In this document: one piece after another, positions 36,901-46,109 of the stretch
Layout: each line of letters opens with the position of its first letter
How positions within the stretch are numbered: the stretch's first letter is position 1
Assembly (NCBI GenBank): GCA_001939145.1
Contig: LSRX01000163.1
Coordinates: 453,444-517,443, forward strand
DNA: 64,000 nucleotides
Reading direction: 5' to 3'
Source of the DNA: Symbiodinium microadriaticum
Taxonomy: Eukaryota; Sar; Dinophyceae; Suessiales; Symbiodiniaceae
Program-made: the position numbers and the translations under genes
Notes under the pieces: generated by a model
What the model saw: only the letters and a program-made list of their open reading frames with translations
What the model was told of the DNA's origin: nothing
Databases searched by the model: none

Positions 36901-39873
36901 GCAATAGTCCACACGTGTCCGTGCATCTGTCTTCCTGGGTGCGGGGAATAACAGGAACCCGTTTGGGGACTAACGGAAACCATTTCTGGGGGTCGTAACG
37001 GCAACGAGGGCTAGTAGAAACAGGAACCGCACCGGGAGCGTAACAGGAACTGTCCCTGGAAAGCCAAGCAAGCGAAACTATGCTGGAACTCTTTTATGGG
37101 GGACCGGTTTGCGGTCCCCTAATTTGACACCATGAAAGCCTTATGCTGACGCCTATGTTTCGTTCCAGATTAAAGCTTGGGGTTGAAACAGGTTCGCGGT
37201 TTGGGATATGGGATGCCAATGGCAATGCACTCCTTGTCTCCGAACCCACGGATTGCTCTTCGTTGAAGGAATGTGGATGTTTTATCTTGCAAGAAACGTC
37301 GTACCAATGCAAGTCCAAAATTTTGTACTACGAGTAATCCTACTATTCGTGGCGGGGCTAGGCTTTTGCACGCCATCGTGGACTGACCAGCGCCAGCTTG
37401 GCTTGTTTTCTGGGTTGAGGGCTTGGGCTGTCGGGTTTGAGGACTCTGCGGCTGTAGAAGTAGCTAGGAGGTTTTGTTTTTTTTATCGCCCCTTTTCCCT
37501 CAGCCCAGCAGGTCTCAGGAAGGTTTAGGGTTCAGGAATTTATGAAGTGTGCTTTAGGGGTGTAGGGTTGACGGCTCAAGTTCAAGGGTTCAGGCATGTG
37601 CCAGTCAAGAACGGCCTTAAACGCTTTGGGGCCGTTTGGGGCTTCGGTCATCTCTTAGCAAAAGAAGTAGGACGAAGAAAGAAGTGACGAGACTACACAC
37701 AGCAGCCTTCGTCACACGACCGTGCACACAAGCCACGAAATTCGCAGATTCACTCGCAGCAGACACACGCAGTGTTATTCTGGAGCGTTGATGGCAACAC
37801 CATTTTTTCTTTCAGCCATCGGAAATTCAGGACGAAGGTAGCTGTGGACATACGAGGTCAGATTCTAATTAGTGCTACATGGCAAAACATTTTGAAGCCG
37901 TATAAGTGGAGGACCGGAAAGCGGTCCCTGAGTTGGCGAGCCCACGAAAGCAGGTGGATGTGAAACAAGTCAGTCTTGGAGCTCCGCACTGGTTCCTGTT
38001 ACGAGGGGCGGCCTGGGGGTGTTACACGAACTGCCGGTTGCTGTCATGGGGTCGGTCCCCGTTCCTGTTACGGTTTCCCGTTACGGACATCCGGTTCCCG
38101 TTACGGCAAACACTCATGTCTTCCTGCGTCCACAGAACCGCTGTTGCCACATGGTTCAAGTCCAGTTTCTGCGACCATTATGAACCATAGAGGGCCGAAG
38201 GGATGTGCAGGGATTGTAGATCCAACCGAAAAGATATCTGGTCATATCTGGTAAGGATAGTTGTGGCGATGGAAGGCGAGCAAGGGCCTAGGCCACAAGG
38301 ATGTATGGAGCCGTAATGCGGCCTTCCCCAAGCGATGCTTCAGTAACAGCGTCCCCGTAAAACCGAACGTCCAGATTCATACGGGTCTAGATGCGGGCTT
38401 TTGGGTTGTAGGCTGCGTGTCACCCAACATATAGCACGAGCAGGATTGGAGGCCGATAACACAAGCATGAACTATGTTAACCACGGGCAACTTTCAGTCT
38501 TTGACTATTTGACAATCATACCATACATGCTAAGATACGGAAGTCAGTCAAATATGTCGACACTTGAGCACATGGCCAAGTAATCAGTACATTGCTATCA
38601 AACAATGGACAATAGAGCAAGCATGGGATGCGTTGTGCTCTGGTGTTGGAACGATTGGCCTGATCGGATGAAATGCTTTGCATGAGCAGGATGTACGGCT
38701 CCACGAAGGACATGTCGAGATTCTGAGATTTTACATGGCCTACCCTGGACTTGGTTTGATAAGCTGAAGAATACACGGTTCTTACAGTGAATCCCATCCG
38801 TGATAGTTGTTGTGAGAAGAACCTTGAATTCACAACCAAGTATAGTGATGCGGTGCCTGTTGACGTAAAACTGTGCACAGGGTCGAACCTTGCCCTTGAA
38901 TACCTGACTATGGGCATGTAAGTGCACGCTACTGCGAGTTGCAATGCTGTGTGGACCTTGTTGACCTTGTTTAGGCTTGTTAGAATGTAACTGTGTCAAC
39001 CGAATGGGCGTGCAAGAACCCAAGCCCCACAGCAACCACAACCAAATCGAGATGTCCATCAATCACTGAATCAAGGAATGGCAGGAAAATTCATGTAATC
39101 GTCCGAAATATCCGGCATCCTGATGATTACCCGTGCCTCCAGCACATAGACGAGCTCACGCCAATTCATTCCGCCGGAAATAGCCATGAAGAGACTTAGC
39201 ATCGTTCTTGGAACGGAACTGAAATGACGTTCGGCCACCTGCCGGGCGGGCATCGATTCTGGGCGGCATTGGGTCTCGATGCCCCGGTACGTCATACGGA
39301 AATGCACATCAGTGCAACAGAACAGACGGCCCGAAGATTCCGCTCGGCAAAGCTTGCCCCGTAAAAAAACCTGCAAAACGACCAACACATCTAGAGCAGC
39401 CTCCAACAAATAGACTGCCGATGCAGATTCAATGAGGCGTGGGCCGGGCGAGGCGTGATAAGCTTTGCAGTAGTGTGCTACTACGCTAGTGCCACTATCA
39501 CTACTACTACGACTACCACCACCAACAACGACTACTACTGCCATGACGAGGAGGCTGCTCGACTCCTCCGAGAAGTACGATCAGCACAACTCTCACTTTG
39601 ACTTCTGGCCTCCTGCTCTGCTGCGGGCAACTCCCCCTCACCAAGATGCTTAAACTCATGGACAGCGAACGAGAACCTGGCAGTCTTGTCAGCTTGAACG
39701 GAAACTAGGTTGAAGTTGGCCGTCTTGCAGCCGCAGCACACTAGCCACAAAGCGATACCACCATTGATGAACCAAAGTACAGTTTTGAACTGAGCAAGAC
39801 CATCCGAAATTGGTAGCCATTCGTTGATGGTCGTCGTAGCAGTCGCAGTAGCAGTAGCAGTAGCAGTAGCAGC

Positions 39874-39923
<50 letters not shown>

Positions 39924-39939
39924 AAGTAGTAGCAGTAGT

Positions 39940-39984
<45 letters not shown>

Positions 39985-41465
39985 GGCAGTAGTAGCAGTG
40001 GTCACAACCGCCACCACCGTCACCAGCGCGACGACTGCCAACGGTGACTATGCTTACAAGCGGCTACTCCCGAATTACAACTCCGACCGCTGCTAAATGC
40101 TGCGACTCCCGCAGAACTCATAAATGCGGCTGCTGCTTCTGTTGCTGTCTACAGCATCATGTCGAGAAGCAGTGTCGCAAAGACGTAGACGATGAGAAAA
40201 AGCAAGACGAGGGCCCAGAATAAGGCCTTCAAGGTGTGGAAGATAGACATGACCAACGTTCGCCTTCGCGGATGCTTAGCTACAAGTCGCTCGAACTTTC
40301 AGGGCACCTCAAGGTAGCCAAAACCTCAAACGAACAAAAATCAATCATCAGGAGACCCTAATCCAACTTGAGCCCTCGGGTCCGAAATCTTAGAGTAGGC
40401 ATCAAAAGTTGTACTTGTCGGGCCAAGCTGCAGGGCTGTTACAAAGCGTAACACCCGTACGACGCGAACAGCACGCAGAATGCGAGCGACCCGGATTATG
40501 CGGAAGGCACGCACCGAGGAGTTCGTAGAACCTTAATTTGATCTGCTCTGACGTGGGCTACTGATAGCGTAACAGGGCAATGAGGTTTCTCATGGCCAGT
40601 TGCACATGTTTGATGGCTTTTGTACCACAGTCCCCCCTCCGCAGTCCTGCTCGTGTATGCCTCCCTCCACATGGCCGTGATTTTTTCTGGGGGTGCGATC
40701 GCGTTCCCGCCACAATATAGTCCCGAAGTCGTGCTGCCTCCGTTGTGCTGTGAGTGTTCTGGGGGCCACTCGTGCTCCCACCTAAGTCTGATATGCATCT
40801 TCGGCGCGGAGGTGCTTCTGGATTGGTTCTTTCAGGTGCTCTTTTCACGGGGTCGACGCTGGCGTAGTTCGAAATTGGCAGGGGTTCAGCGGCTCCGGAT
40901 GCTTTGTACATTGCATTTGAATGAGCAGGTCATATCATTTAGAATTTTAGAATCTAGCGTGGATATAAGTACGCCTAAGCCGATCCTCTTCAGCCCCAAA
41001 GCGTGGGATGTGGGAAGTCAGGTTTACGGCTTTTGGGTATCCGTGAGCCCACTTCGGCAGGCCTTGTCTGTTTTGAGGCATCGAATCACCCGGCATCTGC
41101 AGAGCCAACAGCCAACAGCCATATGCACAACTAAAAAGCAACGGTATCATTATTCTACTCGAGCAAGGAGGTCCAGCAAGTGAAGGTGTACCTGCTTGTT
41201 AGATCGTAGGGTGAGAGAAGCCTTAGCTCCACGCACGGGCGTGGGTGTGTGTGTGTGTGTACGCGCGTGTGTTAGTTTGTGTTTGTTTGTGTGTGTGTGT
41301 GTGTGTGTCTGTGTGTGTGTGGGTGTGTGTGTGTGTGGGGGTGATTGTGCGGGTGCTGCGCACGCGCGCGTGTGTGTGTGTGTGTGTGTGTATGTGGGGT
41401 GGTGTGTGTGTGTGTGTGTCTGTCTGTCTGTCTGTCTGTCAGTCAGTCAGTCAGTCAGTCAGTCA

Positions 41466-41507
<42 letters not shown>

Positions 41508-41569
41508 GTCTGCCTGTCTGTCTGTCTGTCTGTCTCTGTCTGTCTGTCTGCGGGAAGGTGAGGGTGTGG

Positions 41570-41618
<49 letters not shown>

Positions 41619-43297
41619 GCGCGATTCGAAAACGATGCGGAGAACAACTTCACGATGTGGATTTGTAGGCTTTCATGCAGATTACAGTGGGCTGGAAATT
41701 GGAGGCCTTCTGGCTTCTGTCTGGGGAAGTGGAATGCCAGTAGACCGGTCGGTGAGGCAGCAGAAATTCGAGCAACAGCTGGTCTTTGCTTACAAACCAT
41801 CTACAATGCTCAGTACATACAAACAAGACTCCCATCGGCAGCAAAGGAGGAGAGGCATGCGTGCAACTGTGTTATCGTGACACTCCTCACTGCCAGTAGA
41901 TGTAATTCGAGCAAGATCATAAAGCACTATGTCTAAGCAGTGGCAACCGCCTATCCTGCGAAACACCAACAACATTCACGATCTGTTCACCTGTTTTCGG
42001 CATTATATATGCCTAGAACACTGCCTCACATAGTCTCCCATGCACAGCGACCGGGTGCTTAGATTAAGCAAAGAACTCTCGCCAGCATCCTGCTGTGTAA
42101 GTACAGAGAAGTCATCGGTCAGCTGCAGGACGGACGTGATGCAAATTGTGAGGTCCAACCAGCCCCACATCCTCAGTGTACAGCCAAGCAACCGCCTGAT
42201 GGACCGAAGCACGACACCATACGACACTCTTGACCACCTAGGACTACGACCTCGAAATTGATGAAACCATGTGTTCTCTGTTGAGGCTTTCTGGCGTCTC
42301 GGGACGCAGAAACGAACAAGTCAAACTTGTACCTCGTAGGAACAGAGCTTCCAGTCGTCCGATGAACAGAAAACCTTTTTTCCATAGGCCAATATCCGCA
42401 TTATGAGCTCGAAAACGAAAAGGGCGGTGAAGGATGCAGTGACATAAAAGAAGTCCCAGCGCGCATTATCCGGATGGTCGATGTAGTACCTTAAAGGCGA
42501 TGCAAGGATCAGTCGCATATGAGGGATTCACAGCAAGCGCCTCAGATCCTTGAACAAGTGCCCCAAGCCGCAACAAAGCCTTCTAAGTTTATCACGGCGC
42601 TGGGTCTCAACGCCGATGAAGACGGCGTTAGCAAGAATAATGAGGGTGAAGAACACCTCGAACGTGCCATGGGAATCGAACTTTCGAGTAGCACCAAGTT
42701 TCAAAAGGTGACCCTCTGTGTGCTCCGACCGGAGCTACTTCAAGACACGGGCTTGTTTGGCGTCGTCTGCAGTATGCTCGGGATATGTGTTTTATCTTCT
42801 CGCTCTGCCAATCGTCAGTTTTGATTCTGAAGAGAATGACAAGAAGCCTGAGAAGCTTCAGGCTTAATTCGGAGGGTTTTTGGAGCATGATTGAATTAAG
42901 GATCCTAGTCGGCCTGAGGCTTGGCCTTGGAGGGGTTTGCTTGCACTTTGAGGCCCTTTCTCAACAGGATCCCTTTGAGGGCCTGAGGCCTGGTTTTGTC
43001 CCGACCCTCTAAACACCCCTAACCCCTACAACTTCCTTAACGCCAGACGAACTATCCTAAACCCTCAAAGCCCCCCAGACTCCTTAAAAACCCAATGAAA
43101 GCACCAACTCCCCCCCCAACATCCCCTAAACCCCGCGATCCTTCAAGCCGCCCTAACCCCTCAACGTAAACCCCAAAGACCCAAATAAATCAACCCCAAC
43201 AAACCAATTTACTGCCCTACGACGACGACTACTACTGCTATTGCTACTGCTACTGCTACTGCTACTGCTACTGCTACTGCTACTGCTACTACTACTA

Positions 43298-43333
<36 letters not shown>

Positions 43334-43382
43334 ATAATTGTACTACTACTTCTACTTCTTCTTCTACAAATACTACTACAAA

Positions 43383-43429
<47 letters not shown>

Positions 43430-43459
43430 CTACTCCTACTACTACTACTACTACTCCTA

Positions 43460-43512
<53 letters not shown>

Positions 43513-43567
43513 ACTGCTACTGCTACTGCTACTGCTACTGCTACTGCTGCTACTACTCCTACTACTC

Positions 43568-43621
<54 letters not shown>

Positions 43622-43712
43622 GTACTACTAGTACTACTACTACTTCTACTACTACTTCTGCTACTAATTGTACTACTACTTCTACTTCTTCTTCTACAAA
43701 TACTACTACAAA

Positions 43713-43756
<44 letters not shown>

Positions 43757-43786
43757 CTACTCCTACTACTACTACTACTACTCCTA

Positions 43787-43848
<62 letters not shown>

Positions 43849-43903
43849 ACTGCTACTGCTACTGCTACTGCTACTGCTACTGCTGCTACTACTCCTACTA
43901 CTC

Positions 43904-43942
<39 letters not shown>

Positions 43943-44024
43943 GTACTACTACTACTTCTGCTACTACTTCTGCTACTAATTGTACTACTACTTCTACTTC
44001 TTCTTCTACAAATACTACTACAAA

Positions 44025-44095
<71 letters not shown>

Positions 44096-45042
44096 CACAC
44101 CACTACCACTCCCACAACAAGTACTGCCGCTATCGCTACTCTACACTACTGCTGCGCTACTGCTCCATTCTGCTATGGCACTCATTACTGTACTGTAATA
44201 CCAATATACAACTGCTCGCAGGGCAAGGTATTTGTGGAGGGAGCACACTATTCCGGGTGCTGGCAATTGTTTGGGGAACTTTCCCCAATACCACATTGAA
44301 GGGTTACCGTTGCAACACGAACACTAAGTCTAAAACAGTACTTTAAGTGTGGTCTCTCTCAGTCTCAGATTCGTGAGCCACTGCCTTGCGCCACTTAAAC
44401 TAAAGTCTGCTTGCAATCAACATACCGAAACTCGCAAAACATATAATACCACAATGCCTCGAACAACGGATGCTCGCAGATTTTGATGGGGAGGGGTGTT
44501 CGCCCACGACCACCTTCCTGGGCTTGACGGTTTACTGGCAGTGTGCCCTGAAGTCGTGATGCGATCTGACGTGTTTATGCAGGTTAATGTTGACAAGCTT
44601 ACGAAACAGGATAATGATGAAGCCCAAGCTCTGACTGAGCGGGAAGCATCTCCTGCCTAGTCCGATGTGCTTCGGCAGCCACTCGCCGCATGGCACGATC
44701 AACAGCAGAGAAGCTCTTGAGGAACCTGCGCCGGCCTGTTCTCTGCGGCTTCTCTGAGCCTCTTCTTGGCTTCAGGCTGAGTGCCTTCACCACATCCTCG
44801 CCCGAGTCCGGAACCGCGGATCTGGCACTGTCCACAGACCGCACGGAGCACTGCGACGGCCGTTTTGCTCTTGTGGGGGACGGGACGGGCTGCGCGAGAC
44901 TGAAGGGAGGCCGGGATTTGGCGCGGAGGCCTTCAAGCATGTCGGTGTGGACTGCAAGCTGCATCATGATCTCCTTGTGCTGTTGCATCAACATCAGCTG
45001 CAAGTCGCGGCCGAGGTCGCCGGCATGCATGCCCGCTGACAT
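28461..45042 (-). CDS. Voltage-gated cation channel with N-terminal coiled coil and C-terminal EF-hand (13 or more exons)
   Basis: A six-transmembrane, single-domain voltage-gated cation channel of the Cav/Nav/CatSper-like superfamily, in the form I associate with dinoflagellates. Exons in order: 45042-44603 (coiled coil), about 42735-42601 (S1), 42489-42352 (S2), 42171-42077 (S3), 40531-40443 (S4), 40295-40153 (S5), 39218-39131 (pore loop), 36637-36569 (S6), 32920-32837 (end of S6), 32793-about 32707 (linker), 32219-32126, 29001-28918 (EF-hand) and 28634-28461 (tail). The coding sum of about 570 codons suits one domain, not four. Phases agree at nearly all junctions, with donors of GT, GC and GA type. 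It should sit in a membrane, open on depolarisation and sense calcium through the EF-hand. Ion selectivity cannot be told from the sequence. Joins of exon 1 to S1 and of the exons around 32.8-32.2 kb are unresolved, and a further exon may be missing at each. Confidence 0.85.
28918..29001 (-). CDS. Channel exon 12: EF-hand loop
   Basis: The acceptor ACCCAG|G is followed by DLDSGGEVEIDEFLMGCLRL then RGNARAVD. The 12-residue loop DLDSGGEVEIDE has D at 1 and 3, G at 6, I at 10 and E at 12. Position 5 is glycine instead of the usual D/S/N, so binding may be weakened. The exon ends before GCACCT, a GC donor in phase 0. Confidence 0.85.
29100..29420. repeat. (CATT)n and (TTCC)n microsatellites
   Basis: Degenerate CATTCATC repeats around a run of about ten TTCC units at 29311-29350. 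Confidence 0.85.
29575..29670. repeat. (CATA)n microsatellite
   Basis: Tetranucleotide array with a short (CA)n core. Confidence 0.9.
30724..30903. repeat. (CATA)n microsatellite
   Basis: Long CATA array with CTACATAC and CATTA variants. Confidence 0.9.
30910..31140. repeat. Foldback of GAAGACGAAATTCG units
   Basis: Left part has CGGCCCTGAAGACGAAATTCG and three variants. The right part has the perfect reverse complement CGAATTTCGTCTTCAGGGCCG near 31081 plus variants. The central segment of about 100 bp is unique. The whole unit is wedged between two (CATA)n arrays. Confidence 0.75.
31222..31780. repeat. (CATA)n/(CAGA)n/(TA)n/(CATG)n compound array
   Basis: Mixed tetranucleotide array in the channel intron, source of many Y-I-H-T and V-C-M-Y shadow frames. 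Confidence 0.9.
32126..32219 (-). CDS. Channel exon 11: EF-hand linker helix
   Basis: After ACTGAG|G: FESTIQEPKVREYFESLGL, then DIWDAWSFFKML, which forms the helix entering the next EF-hand. It ends exactly before GACTCT, a GA donor in phase 0, which joins to the DLDSGG exon. Confidence 0.8.
32707..32920 (-). CDS. Channel exons 9-10: end of S6 and post-S6 helix
   Basis: After TTTTTCAG|G the frame reads VTAVFCQAAIDSAQQDQASV then IQSILENK, the end of S6 and the cytoplasmic helix. A stop follows unless a 43-nt intron with a GA donor (AAG before GAGATT) and acceptor TTATACAG is removed; the frame then continues KFLQEMHLDKIRTLFSQFGG. The second part resembles the entering helix of a degenerate first EF-hand. 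Its 3' border is not settled. Confidence 0.65.
32937..34985 (-). mobile_element. Broken LINE-type reverse transcriptase element
   Basis: On the minus strand 34830-34447 encodes a reverse transcriptase core with SLDYTKCFDLL (first catalytic aspartate) and LPQGDPFGPL. After a frame change and stop, 34409-33573 carries SCLFFMDDCTFTAGDP, with the FMDD catalytic box of non-LTR retrotransposons. Near 33500 a C-terminal CLWCDALGTWHHMCWEC suggests a zinc knuckle. The 5' part with endonuclease is absent and frames are broken, so it is a dead copy. It lies inside the intron between the two S6 exons of the channel, in the same orientation. Related segments of about 150 bp flank it (32937-33090 and 34826-34985). 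Confidence 0.75.
33128..33290. repeat. Tandem duplication of about 105 bp
   Basis: CCTCTACTCACCCATACCTG with the following GGAGCCAGGGTGGGCGAGAA recurs at about 33233-33275 as CCTCCACTCACCCACGCCTG and GGAGCCAAGGCGGGCAAGAA. It lies at the 3' end of the LINE. Confidence 0.75.
35325..35916. repeat. Perfect palindrome of about 590 bp without spacer
   Basis: Bases 35325-35620 are the reverse complement of 35621-35916, centred at 35620/35621 (TATATATTAT facing ATAATATATA). Unique words inside the arms match exactly, for example AGTTTGGTATATATCCTATG and its complement. The surrounding DNA is AT-rich and a single N lies at 35324. A real cruciform-prone sequence or an assembly artefact are both possible. 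Confidence 0.9.
35917..36346. repeat. AT-rich (ATAACAT)n tract
   Basis: ATAACAT and TATAATA-type degenerate repeats between the palindrome and the S6 exon. Confidence 0.85.
36569..36637 (-). CDS. Channel exon 8: S6
   Basis: Between ACAG|G and AAC before GTAGCA lie exactly 23 codons, phase 0 at both ends: EISVAWELCFLFYVSFTYF then AVLN. The F-A-V-L-N end is typical of S6 and continues in the next exon, nearly 3.7 kb away, as VTAVFCQAAI. The conserved asparagine sits right at the junction. Confidence 0.85.
36638..39130. other. Channel intron, no other gene seen
   Basis: Intron between the S6 and pore-loop exons. It includes GTTCCTGTTACG-type near repeats on both sides (36950-37060 and 37990-38110), some in inverted orientation. 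Confidence 0.5.
39131..39218 (-). CDS. Channel exon 7: pore loop
   Basis: After acceptor CATTTCAG one base completes the codon begun in exon 6. The peptide SVPRTMLSLFMAISGGMNWR then ELVYVLEAR is a pore helix and filter. The filter reads S-G-G-M-N-W, without the acidic residue found at the T-x-E/D-x-W position of most calcium and sodium channels, so selectivity is open. It ends in phase 0 (GCACGG before GTAATC). Confidence 0.8.
39476..40000. repeat. Trinucleotide arrays (ACT)n, (AGT)n, (AGC)n
   Basis: ACTACTACG-type run at 39476-39540, then GTAGCA, AGT and AGC runs at 39835-39985, inside the intron between S5 and the pore loop. Confidence 0.9.
40153..40531 (-). CDS. Channel exons 5-6: S4 voltage sensor and S5
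   Basis: Exon 40531-40443 reads STNSSVRAFRIIRVARILR then AVRVVRVLRF: arginine at nearly every third position through six turns, the hallmark of S4. Its donor (CGCTTT before GTAACA) and the next acceptor (TGAAAG before TTCGAG) are both phase 0. Exon 40295-40153 gives the S4-S5 linker FERLVAKHPRRRTLV, then S5, SIFHTLKALFWALVLLFLIV. It ends in phase 2 before GTAGAC. Confidence 0.85.
40532..41231. other. Channel intron, no gene recognised
   Basis: A plus-strand open frame of 187 codons (40620-41183) lies here, but it has no homology I recognise and unusual composition. I treat it as chance. Confidence 0.5.
41232..41612. repeat. (GT)n/(TCTG)n/(GA)n compound microsatellite
   Basis: A (GT)n region with variants, then TCTG/TCAG tetranucleotides, then (GA)n. 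Confidence 0.95.
42077..42171 (-). CDS. Channel exon 4: S3
   Basis: After the acceptor ACTGAG|G the frame reads MWGWLDLTICITSVLQLTDD, the S3 helix with its conserved aspartate. Joined to exon 3 through the GA donor it gives DDWMWGWLDL, the expected pattern. The exon ends GES in phase 1 before GTTCTT, which matches the phase of the S4 exon. Confidence 0.75.
42352..42735 (-). CDS. Channel exons 2-3: S1 and S2
   Basis: Exon 2 ends in TFEVFFTLIILANAVFIGVE, the S1 helix. A GC donor (ACCCA before GCGCC) joins it to exon 3 at 42489 with frame restored at a glutamine. Exon 3 gives YYIDHPDNARWDFFYV and then FTALFVFELIMRILAYGKKV, S2 with the acidic/basic pair typical of voltage sensors. It ends after SSDD with TG before GAAGCT, a GA donor. 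The intron between the two exons is about 110 nt. The 5' border of exon 2 is uncertain. Confidence 0.8.
43213..44095. repeat. (TAC)n/(TGC)n higher-order repeat array
   Basis: Trinucleotide array of about 880 bp in the first long channel intron. A punctuation segment (AATTGTACTACTACTTCTAC, then TTCTTCTTCTACAAATACTA) recurs at about 43335, 43665 and 43977, giving higher-order units of about 330 and 313 bp. It yields poly-leucine and poly-serine shadow frames of over 300 codons, which are not genes. Confidence 0.95.
44096..44602. other. Channel intron 1, no gene recognised
   Basis: Unique sequence between the trinucleotide array and exon 1. A further N-terminal exon could hide here. Confidence 0.4.
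44603..45042 (-). CDS. Channel exon 1: N-terminal coiled coil
   Basis: Starts at ATG 45042 (MSAGMHAGDLGRDLQLML) and ends at a strong donor (GTTTC before GTAAGC) in phase 2. Residues about 12-40 (LQLMLMQQHKEIMMQLAVHT) have heptad-like leucine and methionine spacing. The rest is a basic, serine-rich cytoplasmic segment ending in a helix with RAMRRVAAEAHRTRQEML. N-terminal coiled coils of this sort may bring subunits of a single-domain channel together. The start is chosen because upstream sequence gives no other in-frame ATG before a stop. Confidence 0.7.
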
Positions 45043-45269
45043 CGTGAAGCCGGGACTTGCTGGGGAAGAGTGTGGCAGCCTGCCGGGTCGAACGAGAAAC
45101 GCGCACTACTCTGCTTGGCTAGATGGAACCTTTCCAAAACGGTTGTGCCTTTCCGGGCCCGAAGATTCAACTTCTGCGTCTGGGAGTGAATAAATCGGTT
45201 CGCCGTCCGTTTCGCGAACGACTCCGTCAACGTCTCCCTTCCTGAGTGTCGCAGTGCAGGCATTCTTGG

Positions 45270-45272
45270 CTC

Positions 45273-45303
<31 letters not shown>
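45270..45303. repeat. (GT)n microsatellite
   Basis: Pure dinucleotide run just upstream of the channel start codon (which reads leftwards from 45042). Confidence 0.9.
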
Positions 45304-45825
45304 AACTAGGGAAGACATAGACTGGAAGCGGGCCACACTCATGGGCACTTTGCAACGGACCGTGGTCAACGAAATATCCTCCCCTGCATGTGCAAAGGTA
45401 CGCAAGCGCCTGCTGTCAAGACTGCATGTGCAAAGGTGGCCTACGTGAAGCAAGGAAGCTAGAGCTACGGTCTGTTCGGGGGCTGGTGGCACGACGTGCT
45501 AACTCCGCGACGCAAGAGTCGTAATAACATCCAAACTCGGTATCTGAGTGACTGCAAGATACTGCATCGGGCCCACGTGTTGTCTTGTTTTCATGGGTGG
45601 AATCAGAGCTGAAGTGTCCCCACATTGGCTAACAAGCGCAGTTAAGATAACCATTCATGACCCGAATCCAATTATGGTAAGCGATCATCATTCACCGTTC
45701 AAAATCTCCAAGTTCTGTCCTCATCAAAATCCTTCGAATTCGGTTAGCTAGAGAAGTCCAACTTACGACGTTAGTTGGTTCATGGATAGCTGGAAGGTGA
45801 TAGTTGCTGTTTGGTTGTTCCTTCT
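45304..45825. other. Upstream region of the channel gene
   Basis: No promoter motif can be named; dinoflagellate genes mostly lack TATA boxes. A GCATGTGCAAAGGT word repeats at 45387 and 45424. Confidence 0.3.
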
Positions 45826-46056
45826 CGCATGTGTGCGTGTGTGTGTGTGTGTGTGGGTGTGTGGGTGTGTGGGTGGGTGTATGTGTGGGTGTGTGGGTGT
45901 GTGGGTGTGTGGGTGTGNNGGGTGTGGGTGGGGGTGTGGGTGCGGGTGTGGGTGTGTGCGTGCGTGCTTCTCATGTGGGGATATACGTACGATCAAACTG
46001 TGAGACGAGTCTAACGCACACGCAGAAATATATTTTAGACCACACACATAAACAGC

Positions 46057-46105
<49 letters not shown>
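45826..46105. repeat. (GT)n/(GTGG)n with a gap, then (AC)n and (TA)n
   Basis: GT-rich variant array to 45966 with two N at 45918-45919, then (AC)n and (TA)n at 46052-46105. Confidence 0.9.

Positions 46106-46109
<4 letters not shown>

Noticed and set aside
40620..41183. Plus-strand open frame of 187 codons
   Set aside because: It lies antisense in a channel intron, has no splice support and no recognisable domain.
42173..42300. Minus frame FINFEVVVLGG as S3
   Set aside because: It looks like an S3 helix, but the 42077-42171 exon fits better in phase, position and motif.
43153..44299. Open frames of 320-352 codons on both strands
   Set aside because: They are poly-serine or poly-leucine readings of a TAC/TGC array inside an intron of the channel gene.
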